From assembly GCA_021732845.1 (NCBI GenBank), contig JAKFUF010000128.1, positions 1 through 48,385 on the forward strand: 48,385 bases of DNA, written 5' to 3'. Numbering within the stretch: the first letter of the stretch is position 1; every line of letters begins with the position of its first letter. The notes under the pieces are model-generated. The model had not been told where the DNA came from. It did no database searches and was given only the letters and a program-made list of their open reading frames with translations. The translations under genes were made by a program, and so were the position numbers. Positions 8,573 through 15,730 of this stretch are shown piece after piece. Source of the DNA: Planctomycetaceae bacterium. GTDB lineage: Bacteria; Planctomycetota; Planctomycetia; Planctomycetales; Planctomycetaceae.

Positions 8573-9508
8573 ATGGGAATTGGCATTCGTCCGACGGTCG
8601 ATTTTGCCTTCAAGCGGCTGTATGGAAATGACCAACACCCCGCCATAACGATCCATTTTCTCAACGCGATCCTCGGGGATCAGCCGAGTGATCATCCGAA
8701 GATCACTACGGTGGAGTTTCTTGATCCCTTTCTCGAAAGGGTCTCGGAGAACGACAAACTGGCGATTCTCGATGTGAAGGCCAAGGATAACCATGGCCGC
8801 ACTCTGAACATCGAGATGCAGACCAGTTTGCCCGAGGGGATGCCACAGCGGCTGGCCTACTACGGTTCGCGGCTATATGCCGGACAACTGTCCGCAGGCG
8901 AGAACTACGTGGAGTTGCTCCCCGCCATGAGCATCTGCGTGCTCACGAAATCGTTGTTTGCCGCACGTCGTGCCCTTCATCTCGACTTCCGCCTCAGGGA
9001 AGCGTCCGGCCAAATTTTGACCAACGATTTGCAAATCCACCTTCTGCAGTTGTCCCATCTGAAGGTAAAATTAGAGAATATCCGGTACGCAAGCCCCATC
9101 GAGCAGTGGGCCTGTTTCTTGTTGAAAGCTCAAGACTTGACGCCGCAAGAAATTGCGAACCTCTTTCCTGATCCGGAATTCGCCGAAGCCGCAGGAGTTT
9201 TGCAAATGATTTCGCTCGACCCCGCCGAACAACGGCTCTACGAAGACCGTCTCAAGGTGCAGCGCGATGAACGAGCGCGATTGGCCGGCGCTCGTCGGGA
9301 GGGTGAGGAAAGAGGGGAGGCAAGGGGTGAAGCAAGAGGAAAAGCTCTGGGCCTTCGCAGGGGCATCCTCCTCGGCCAGATTGACCTTTTGCAGAGAATG
9401 CTGGGTTTGACGCCTCTCAAGCCCGACGAACTCTTGGACGCCAGCGAGGAAGAGTTGTCGCGGACCGTCGAGGCCTTGCAGGTTCAGCTGGCTCAACGCG
9501 GAAGATAA
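8573..9508 (+). CDS. Rpn/PDDEXK-type transposase-like nuclease
   Basis: A 311-aa member of the Rpn family (recombination-promoting nuclease; PD-(D/E)XK fold), found across bacteria in mobile or fast-evolving loci. The N-terminus has VDFAFKRLYG. The PD-(D/E)XK core is visible as LAILDVKAKD and then LNIEMQ (Glu-x-Gln). The C-terminal part holds the Arg/Glu/Gly-rich linker (GEERGEARGEARGKALG) and a leucine-rich helical end (LLGQIDLLQRMLGL) typical of the family. RBS-like GAGGAGCTGGT precedes the ATG. These proteins cut DNA and have been linked to RecA-independent recombination. Its 3' third is duplicated just downstream (9625-9944). Confidence 0.85.
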   Translation: MGIGIRPTVDFAFKRLYGNDQHPAITIHFLNAILGDQPSDHPKITTVEFLDPFLERVSENDKLAILDVKAKDNHGRTLNIEMQTSLPEGMPQRLAYYGSRLYAGQLSAGENYVELLPAMSICVLTKSLFAARRALHLDFRLREASGQILTNDLQIHLLQLSHLKVKLENIRYASPIEQWACFLLKAQDLTPQEIANLFPDPEFAEAAGVLQMISLDPAEQRLYEDRLKVQRDERARLAGARREGEERGEARGEARGKALGLRRGILLGQIDLLQRMLGLTPLKPDELLDASEEELSRTVEALQVQLAQRGR

Positions 9509-10108
9509 TCCAGCCACGACCGGATCACCCATCAACCTCACGGTCCCAGCCGTGGCAGCGGGTCGGGGATTTCCGGAAGTGCGCCCGAGGCGAGCAGAAT
9601 GTCATCTCTGCCCAGCCGCCCGCCGATCCAGAATTCGCCGAAGCCGCAGGAGTGTTGGAAATGATCTCGCTTGACCCCACCGAACAACGACTTTACGAAG
9701 AGCGTCTGAAGGTGCAGCGCGATGAACGAGCGCGATTGGCGGGTGCTCGTCGCGAGGGTGAGGCACGCGGCGAGGTGAGGCGCGGGGGCTTCGCCGGGGG
9801 ATGCTTCTCGGCCAGATTGACTTGCTGCAGAGAATGTTGGAGCTGATGCCCCTCAAACCAGACGAAATCCTGCACGCCAGCGAGGAGGACTTGTCCCGGA
9901 CCGTCCAAGAGCTGCAGGAGCAACTGTCTCAGCGCGGGAAGTGATCGAGCTACGTCCGGTCGCGCTTCAACTTTACGGTCCCAGCCGTGGCAGCGGGTCG
10001 GGAATCTTCGCCAACGTGCCTGAGGCATGCAGGTCGGCGGTCAATCGCGGCATGTGCTGGTTGACATAGGCGAGCAGAATGTCGTCCCGGCCTGGTCGCC
10101 AGCCGAAA
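9170..10108. repeat. Tandem duplication of nuclease/phosphatase gene ends
   Basis: Unit A (9170-9624) and unit B (9625 to about 10108) are imperfect direct repeats with a 455-bp offset. Each contains the 3' end of the nuclease gene, the short spacer, and the 3' end of the convergent phosphatase gene. The intact nuclease ends in unit A; the intact phosphatase begins in unit B. Unit A has lost about 50 bp of phosphatase sequence between short GAGGC-like repeats. Unit B's nuclease part is frameshifted. Confidence 0.8.
9625..9944 (+). pseudogene. Frameshifted 3' fragment of Rpn nuclease
   Basis: Translates as DPEFAEAAGVLEMISLDPTE followed by the same linker as the intact gene, then a loss of about 25 nt and a frameshift near 9780. 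The other frame then continues GMLLGQIDLLQRMLEL to a stop at 9944. It matches residues about 200-311 of the preceding nuclease with many substitutions, so it is a decayed duplicate. It has no start region of its own. Confidence 0.85.
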
Positions 10109-10596
10109 CGCACAAGATCCGTATAGGCTTCCTGCCCGGACTTTCCCCGGAACAGCATCTCGTAACAGGCCACAACGCCGCCGGTGCGCTGGCTGCCGGC
10201 ATGGCAGTGGACAAGTACCGCCTTGCCCGCGTTTCTGGCGCTGACAATCGCCTCTAGAGCCTTGGCGTACTGCTCAATGTCGCCCGTCCCGTCGCCGATC
10301 AGCGGGCATTCCTGCAGCTCGATCCCCAAATCCGCGATGGCCCTGCGTTCCGCAGGCTGATCGGCGTTGTTTGGATCGGTGCCAATCAGATCGACCACAA
10401 GCTGAATCTTGTGGTCTTCCAGCATCGGCCGGATCAGCCGTGAGGAGATCTGTCCGCTGCGGTAGAGGCCCGGTTCAACTTCGCCCCAGCGTTTGGCCGT
10501 CAGTTGATACCGCAGCCCCCCAAACCACAGGCCCGCGCCCAGGGCAACGAGTGCCACAAAGGCGGCGAGCGAAATTTTGAGCCACCGAAGTTTCAA
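9973..10596 (-). CDS. Membrane-anchored dual-specificity phosphatase
   Basis: A 207-aa protein tyrosine/dual-specificity phosphatase. One N-terminal helix (residues about 8-29) anchors it in the membrane. The domain follows with EVEPGLYRSGQIS (typical of the Siw14/DSP-like group), a general-acid loop region around GDGTGD, and the P-loop HCHAGSQRTGG with catalytic Cys131 and Arg137. It removes phosphate from Tyr/Ser/Thr or from small substrates. The start is a TTG at 10596 that overlaps a GAAATYT repeat, whose GAGATCCGAGA may serve as ribosome binding site. The end of the gene lies in the duplicated block. Confidence 0.88.
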   Translation of the reverse strand: MKLRWLKISLAAFVALVALGAGLWFGGLRYQLTAKRWGEVEPGLYRSGQISSRLIRPMLEDHKIQLVVDLIGTDPNNADQPAERRAIADLGIELQECPLIGDGTGDIEQYAKALEAIVSARNAGKAVLVHCHAGSQRTGGVVACYEMLFRGKSGQEAYTDLVRFGWRPGRDDILLAYVNQHMPRLTADLHASGTLAKIPDPLPRLGP

Positions 10597-10617
10597 TCTC
10601 GGATCTCAGATTTCAGG
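10594..10617 (-). repeat. GAAATYT heptamer element at gene start
   Basis: Minus strand reads GAAATCT, GAGATCC, GAGATTG, AAACTT: four heptamers overlapping the TTG start of the phosphatase gene, so the repeat itself may supply the translation start context. Confidence 0.55.
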
Positions 10618-10636
10618 AGAGGAGCAGGGCCAGGGG

Positions 10637-11692
10637 TCAGTTGGTCTTGGTTTTCGCGGGGCCTTGAGCACTCCGTGTGCGAGCCTCGGGAGTCGCGGTG
10701 CGACTGGGCACCGACTTGTCCGACTGTGGGACGGCTCGACCTGGTCCGCCGGGCACGGCTGGTCTTGCGGCACCCGCGGCGTTCTCATTTTCCACAGTGC
10801 GGCGGTAATCGGCGGTCAATGTGTAGAGTTTCGCCAAGGCACCGGCCGGCTGGTTGACCTGCAGTCCCGTGAAGTTGTGAACGGTTTCCTCTTGGCCGGC
10901 GGCGTCGATCAACCGGACTGCCCGCGGCAAGAATTCCTTGTCGTCAATGAATAAGAAGGCTTTGCGGTAATTCACAGAATCCATCGCTAGCTTGGGAATC
11001 ACCTCCAACAGATAAGAACCCTTGTCGTGGCTCAAAATCCTCATCTGATACCGCCGCTTGGCCTGCTCTGCCTTCATTCCGAACAGAAACGGGAGTGGGC
11101 TCTCGATTATGTTGGCTCCCTGGCTCGACTCGGGGACGTCGGTCACCGTATAGGTCTTCAACCCTTCCTTGACCTGCTTAACCTGCTTACCCGTGCAAAT
11201 CCATCGTTCGGCCTCTTCCGCGGGTTTCAATGTGTAAGGATCGCACTCCTTGCCAGCCTCATCCTTCGAGCGTCCAATGTCGCCTTTCTTAATCTTCGCC
11301 GGCATCGTCCGGTAGACGCCGCGATCGGGCATCTCATAGAGAAATTCGCCGACCGCCCGCTCCTCAACCTGGAAACGATGGTTGTAGGTGTATTTGTAAA
11401 ACGAGCCAGTCATCGTCTCAATCTGACCAGACGACTTCTCCCAGTCCGCCAGCAGTTGTTCCAGTTCGGGTGAGACGGCATCGACCCGGAGCGGCTGACC
11501 AACCGGACGCTCTTTGCCAGCGGTGCGCGTCGTGGGAGCAACTCCGCCGGCTGGCAGTCCGGTACCAGCGACGGGCTTTTTCTGGACCTGCGTGCCCGCA
11601 GGCCGTTTGGCAGGGGGCTGGGTCTGTGCCACGACCTGACAACAGGTGCCCAGCACCAAGATAACGGCAGCAACACGCGTAGAGTGTGACAT
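10637..11692 (-). CDS. Exported LolA-like planctomycete protein
   Basis: A 351-aa secreted protein. A signal peptide (MSHSTRVAAVILVLGTCC, cleavage near VVAQ) is followed by a Pro/Lys-rich linker. Then comes a domain of about 220 residues with the pattern of the LolA/LppX-like fold as found in planctomycete TIGR03009-type proteins: an amphipathic helix (LEQLLADWEKSSGQIETMTG), then strand-rich repeats (GEFLYEMPDRGVYRT, YQMRILSHDKGSYLLEVIPK, AFLFIDDKEFLPRAVRLID). LolA-like proteins carry lipids or lipoproteins across the periplasm; for this family the substrate is unknown. The C-terminal 50 residues are low complexity. The ATG at 11692 is chosen because the signal peptide begins there. Confidence 0.8.
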   Translation of the reverse strand: MSHSTRVAAVILVLGTCCQVVAQTQPPAKRPAGTQVQKKPVAGTGLPAGGVAPTTRTAGKERPVGQPLRVDAVSPELEQLLADWEKSSGQIETMTGSFYKYTYNHRFQVEERAVGEFLYEMPDRGVYRTMPAKIKKGDIGRSKDEAGKECDPYTLKPAEEAERWICTGKQVKQVKEGLKTYTVTDVPESSQGANIIESPLPFLFGMKAEQAKRRYQMRILSHDKGSYLLEVIPKLAMDSVNYRKAFLFIDDKEFLPRAVRLIDAAGQEETVHNFTGLQVNQPAGALAKLYTLTADYRRTVENENAAGAARPAVPGGPGRAVPQSDKSVPSRTATPEARTRSAQGPAKTKTN

Positions 11693-12128
11693 CGGGTTCA
11701 GGATCCTTCCCGGAAGCTCCCGCAACGCAATGCATTGCGGGGAGGAGACCTTGGCGACCATGCCTAGGCTTCCGCCCTGTGCCATAAGAGATTCAACAGT
11801 TTGTACTTAACGATTTATCGGCGAGAGAGAGGAGCGGGATGATACTCCTCCGCAGTTTTTTTCGCCAGATCGATTTTATTTGCGTCACCGGCATTGTCGC
11901 TGCCATTTCTCCGGTCCCACTTGCGGTGGTGTCGGCGTTCCCAAAATTACAATGTCGTGTAAGTTCTGCCGTTGTCATGGGCGGCGCGGGAGGGGTCTTT
12001 TGTAAATTGGTGTGTTGTTGGATGAAAATGAACTGTGGAGCATTTGCCGTGCCATGCCATGCTAGCCACCGCAGTCGCGCTCCACCGATTATCGAGGACG
12101 CGGCAGTAACCCATGGCAGCATTTCCGC
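11693..12128. other. Intergenic, nothing clear seen
   Basis: About 436 bp between two minus-strand genes. No gene, tRNA or strong terminator was recognised. A short poly-T run (11856-11863) follows a GC-rich patch but without a good stem. Confidence 0.4.
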
Positions 12129-13076
12129 TTATTTCGCCCGGGCCTGTTCTTCCGCCATCTTCCCCGGAGCAATCGCCATTTGGCCGTGCATGCCGGGGCG
12201 GAGGATCAAGCCACGGTTCTCGACCTCGGCCCAGACGCGGACCTGGCCGTTCACCGGATTGATTTCCGGATGTTCGAAAACGATCTTGCCGGGGAATTGC
12301 TGGTTCTTCTGCCCAATCGTGACTGTCAACTGCATGGGACGACCGACGATGGTTCCCAAGGCTTCCAGATCGCGGTGGCTCACAAAGGCTTCCACCCGCA
12401 GGCGGTCCAGCCGCAGAATGCGGATTACTTTTTCACCGGGCTGCACCCATTCCCCCGGGTGGCGGTGCAGTTGAACGACCATGCCGGGGAGCGGCGACAG
12501 CAGCTTGCGCTTCTCGACGCGGTACACCGCCAGCTCATGTTCGCTGGCCTTCAGGTCCTGCGTGAGCCGCGCCATCCGCCGTTCGTGTTCCACCTGCTCT
12601 ACATCGAAGGCCGCCCGTTCGGCGGTCAGTTTCAGCCGGTCCAGCTCAGCTTCCGGCAGCGCCTTGCTGAACCGTTGGACGGACTCTTCAGCCCGCCGCA
12701 GTTCTGAGGCGGCGACTTCGTACACCTTCTTGCCTGAACGCACTTTGGCGTCAATCTTGGCTTCTTCTTTGGCGATCTCCGCTTCGATGCGGGATTTGGT
12801 TTCCGCCAGTTTGACTTCCCGGTCTTCAATTTGGGCGAGCGGCGTGCCCTGTTGAACCAGTTGCCCTTCGCTGACCGCAATCTGCACCAGCACGCCGGCT
12901 TCACTGGCCGGAACCTCCACCTGCTCAATCAGCGTGACAATCGCCTTTTCCACCTGCAAAGGTGCGCCAGTCGAGTTGTCCAGCGCAGGCTTGGCTCCCG
13001 GTGCGGGCGGATCGTCGCCCGCAATTCCCAGCGTGCACAAGCCAACGCAGGCCAGGATGTACAAGCTGCGCTTCAT
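12129..13076 (-). CDS. HlyD-type periplasmic adaptor protein
   Basis: A 315-aa membrane fusion (adaptor) protein that links inner-membrane transporters to an outer-membrane channel. The N-terminal signal peptide is MKRSLYILACVGLCTLGIAG. The lipoyl half-motifs are VPASEAGVLVQIAVSEGQLV and LSPLPGMVVQLHRHPGEWVQ, separated by a coiled-coil hairpin (about residues 95-185). A beta-barrel domain follows (VEAFVSHRDLEALGTIVG) and a closing RPGMHGQMAI segment. An in-frame ATG at 13115 would add 13 residues; neither start has a strong ribosome binding site. It lies directly downstream of the GAF-HlyD gene, so the two adaptors probably form one system. No transporter or protease partner is present in the window. 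Confidence 0.85.
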   Translation of the reverse strand: MKRSLYILACVGLCTLGIAGDDPPAPGAKPALDNSTGAPLQVEKAIVTLIEQVEVPASEAGVLVQIAVSEGQLVQQGTPLAQIEDREVKLAETKSRIEAEIAKEEAKIDAKVRSGKKVYEVAASELRRAEESVQRFSKALPEAELDRLKLTAERAAFDVEQVEHERRMARLTQDLKASEHELAVYRVEKRKLLSPLPGMVVQLHRHPGEWVQPGEKVIRILRLDRLRVEAFVSHRDLEALGTIVGRPMQLTVTIGQKNQQFPGKIVFEHPEINPVNGQVRVWAEVENRGLILRPGMHGQMAIAPGKMAEEQARAK

Positions 13077-13337
13077 CTGGAACAAAGGACGCAGACACAG
13101 GTGGAGGCAATTCATGGCAGGTATTTTCGATTGATGATGTTCGATTGGATGGCACACAACGTGTGATCTGCACGTGAAGTCGGCTGTTCAGTGAAACAAG
13201 TGAACCGAACGAGTCAGTTCGACGTCACCATCGCGTGCGGCGTGAATGAAGAGCTTTCATTCGTGAGTCGTTTTATTCGTGGTTAAACTTTTTAACGTCT
13301 CGAACTGGGAATTGTCGTCGCCTCTGAAGTCTGAGAA

Positions 13338-15332
13338 CTAGAACAACAGTCGCGTCCGGACGGCGTCGATCACGTCGTGCAGCCACACGTAGCCGATGGA
13401 CTTGCGGCCGCATTGGATCTTGGGGATCACCTTCGCGCCGGGGCGGAAGGCCGTGCCAGCCGTGTCTTTGACTTTGACCACCACCTGCACGGCGGGGCCG
13501 GCATTGCCATGGACTTCCGCGGCGTTGGCCACCTTCTCCACCGTACCGTGATAGACCACGCCTGGGTCGCTCGCCAGCAAGAACTCAACTGGCAGGCCAA
13601 TCGGACCTTTTTTGCTTGCGTTCAGGACGTGGCCGATGTCGTAGTCGGGAACCTGCATTTCCAACTGCCAGTCGCCCTCCAGGCTGGCCACGGTCAGCAA
13701 CTGGTCGCCCCGCTGGACAGGCCGTGTGAGCAGTTCGCGGTCCAGATCCCATGTCAGCACATACCCGGCCATCGGACTGCGCACGGACAGTTCGGCCTGC
13801 TGCTTTTTGAGAATCTCCTGTTGCTCCAGCAGGCTCTTCCGCTGAATCTGGAGTTCTTCCTGCTCGGCGGCGAGCTTGGTGATGTCAGTTTCTCCCGGTC
13901 CGCCGAGCCGGGCGGCTTCGATGCTCGCCAGCCGCTTTTCCACGGTCAGTTTCTCGCCCAGCACGCGGCTCAACTCGAAATCCAGTTCAGTCGACTGCAG
14001 AACCGCCAGCACTTCGCCCTTGGCGACTTGTTGGGCGGGTCGCACCTTCAGTTCGTCAACCACCCCGTCACTGGGCGCAAACAGGTTTCGCCGCAGGGCA
14101 GGTTGCAGTTCGCCCTGGCCGGAGACCTCGAATTCATAGGGAATGAGCCACGCGAGGAAGCCAAGAAGGACCAGGCCGCAGCCGATCAACGCGGCCTTGC
14201 GTGTCTTGAGGGCCTGCATCGGCACGCGGAGCAGCCGCAGCAGCGGGACAAACGGAATGCTTTCATGTTCGTGGGTGTTGCGCAGCGCCAGCCCAGTCTG
14301 CCGGGTGACCGCCGCAATCCGTTGCCGAAAGGCGTCATCGGCCCGGGCGGATTCGAAGCGTTCCACGATCAACGCCCCCAGGATGGGCGCGGGTGCCGTC
14401 GCTGTGGCCTCACCCTTCAAGGGGAGTACGGCCAGCATTCGCGCCCGCGAGGCGGGCAGATAATTCGTCAGCGCCGTCTCCATCTGCGGCGACAACACGG
14501 GCGAAGGTTCCGTGTGCCAGAACGGCTCACCCGTGGCACACGCCACGCGCGTCAATTCTTCCAGCCGCTGGACAACATTCGCCCGTTGGTCGAGCGCGTC
14601 CAAGCCGCTGACCGCCTGCAGGCGAAACCGCTCGCCGACCTTGGTCGCCAGCGTGAGCCGGTCACACTGGATCACTCGGCGGCCTTCGTTCACCACGGTG
14701 AACGCCAGTTGACGGGTGCTGAGCGCCGTATGCACGCGCTGCGTGAACTCTTCAAACTGCTGCCAGACCGCTTCGCGATCGCGCAACAGCCGCAATTCGC
14801 GGTTGCGCTCAAACTCCGCACACAGTTCCCCCAGCGCGGCCAGAAACTGCAGAAAGCCCTGTTGAGCCGCGGGAGAGGAGCCCGGACGCAGGAACAGTTC
14901 GAGCCCGGCCACGGGAGCATCGTTGACGAGCACCGGACAGATGAGGGCAGCGTAGTCGCTGGGGTTGCCGCCGCGTTCTGTTGTCGAGCCCGACGAGGGC
15001 GGCACGAGCCGCACATCCTGGCCGGAACAGACGCCCGCCAGCAAGACTTGATGCTGCCGTTCGTTGTGAGGATCGGAGGGCAGCACGTCTTTCAGCCGGA
15101 TCTGGCAGAGTATGTTGCTCCCCGCGTCGTCATCAATCCGCCACACCACGCCGCCGGCGGCGCTCAGGGCGCGCACCGCCCGATCCAGCACACCCTGGTA
15201 GAAATCCAGTGTGTCGACATCGGCGCGGGCCAGTTCCGCAACCTCGCGGACCAGCCGCTCGATTTCGTCCCAGGCGTCAGCAGTTCCGGAGCCCGCCCCC
15301 GATCCGGAACGTTGTGGCGTGTTGGTGAGCAT
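13338..15332 (-). CDS. GAF-like domain fused to HlyD adaptor
   Basis: A 664-aa protein in which a large cytoplasmic N-terminus (about residues 20-370) carries two GAF-like regions (first around YQGVLDRAVRALSAAGGVVW to LELFLRP, second around QLAFTVVNEGRRVIQCDRLT to GALIVERF). A single transmembrane helix (KAALIGCGLVLLGFLAWLIP, about 388-407) follows. The rest is an HlyD-type periplasmic part with a biotinyl/lipoyl motif (LFAPSDGVVDELKVRPAQQV), a coiled-coil hairpin and LSVRSPMAGYVLTWDL. GAF domains bind small ligands or act in signal sensing, so this looks like an adaptor regulated from the cytoplasm (inference). It precedes the second adaptor gene (12129-13076). Confidence 0.85.
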   Translation of the reverse strand: MLTNTPQRSGSGAGSGTADAWDEIERLVREVAELARADVDTLDFYQGVLDRAVRALSAAGGVVWRIDDDAGSNILCQIRLKDVLPSDPHNERQHQVLLAGVCSGQDVRLVPPSSGSTTERGGNPSDYAALICPVLVNDAPVAGLELFLRPGSSPAAQQGFLQFLAALGELCAEFERNRELRLLRDREAVWQQFEEFTQRVHTALSTRQLAFTVVNEGRRVIQCDRLTLATKVGERFRLQAVSGLDALDQRANVVQRLEELTRVACATGEPFWHTEPSPVLSPQMETALTNYLPASRARMLAVLPLKGEATATAPAPILGALIVERFESARADDAFRQRIAAVTRQTGLALRNTHEHESIPFVPLLRLLRVPMQALKTRKAALIGCGLVLLGFLAWLIPYEFEVSGQGELQPALRRNLFAPSDGVVDELKVRPAQQVAKGEVLAVLQSTELDFELSRVLGEKLTVEKRLASIEAARLGGPGETDITKLAAEQEELQIQRKSLLEQQEILKKQQAELSVRSPMAGYVLTWDLDRELLTRPVQRGDQLLTVASLEGDWQLEMQVPDYDIGHVLNASKKGPIGLPVEFLLASDPGVVYHGTVEKVANAAEVHGNAGPAVQVVVKVKDTAGTAFRPGAKVIPKIQCGRKSIGYVWLHDVIDAVRTRLLF

Positions 15333-15730
15333 CCCTGAAGAATACTACGCGTTTTGCGAACTTGTCATTAGGAAGTTGAAGAATCCTGGCAAATGGGCGG
15401 CTTAGGCCGCAAAGTCGCTGTTGGCGGATATGTCGCATCCACTCGAGCAGAATTTCAAATTTCAGATTTCAAATTTCACAGTAAAATGCTTTTTCAAGAA
15501 TCTGTCTGCAGGGCGAGTTGCGTCCTGCCGAGCGGAGCCGCCGCCGCCAGCTCGATGCGGCCGCGCAGTCTGTGAAATCTGAGATTCACTTTGCCTTCGA
15601 CCCAAATCTTGCAATTTGAGCCTGCCCGACGTGCATGGCGTTCCTGAAGCGAGGTATATTCGTTCCTTCCCACGCAGCACCGCGTGGCAGTTCAATTGCA
15701 GCAGGCTGGGCGGAAGTTCACACTCATCTT
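15333..15730. other. Divergent intergenic region with repeat pair
   Basis: Region of about 400 bp between divergent genes. It holds an inverted pair of GAAATYT elements (15451-15495 minus, 15571-15589 plus) separated by a GC-rich core. No promoter could be named. Confidence 0.5.
15451..15589. repeat. Composite inverted GAAATYT element, copy 1
   Basis: A left arm of tandem GAAATYT heptamers (minus strand) is followed by a core of about 75 bp and a right arm (TGTGAAATCTGAGATTC, plus strand). The 45-bp block at 15451-15495 is identical, as reverse complement, to 43811-43855. The arms point outward from the core, as in a small inverted-repeat element. Confidence 0.7.

Noticed and set aside
13244-13262. 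Hairpin GAATGAA/TTCATTC as terminator of the GAF-HlyD gene
   Set aside because: No T-run follows on the minus strand, so there is no good evidence for a stop function.
13377-15338. 653-aa open frame on the plus strand opposite the GAF-HlyD gene
   Set aside because: It is an antisense shadow caused by high GC; its translation has no domains, while the minus-strand protein has clear ones.
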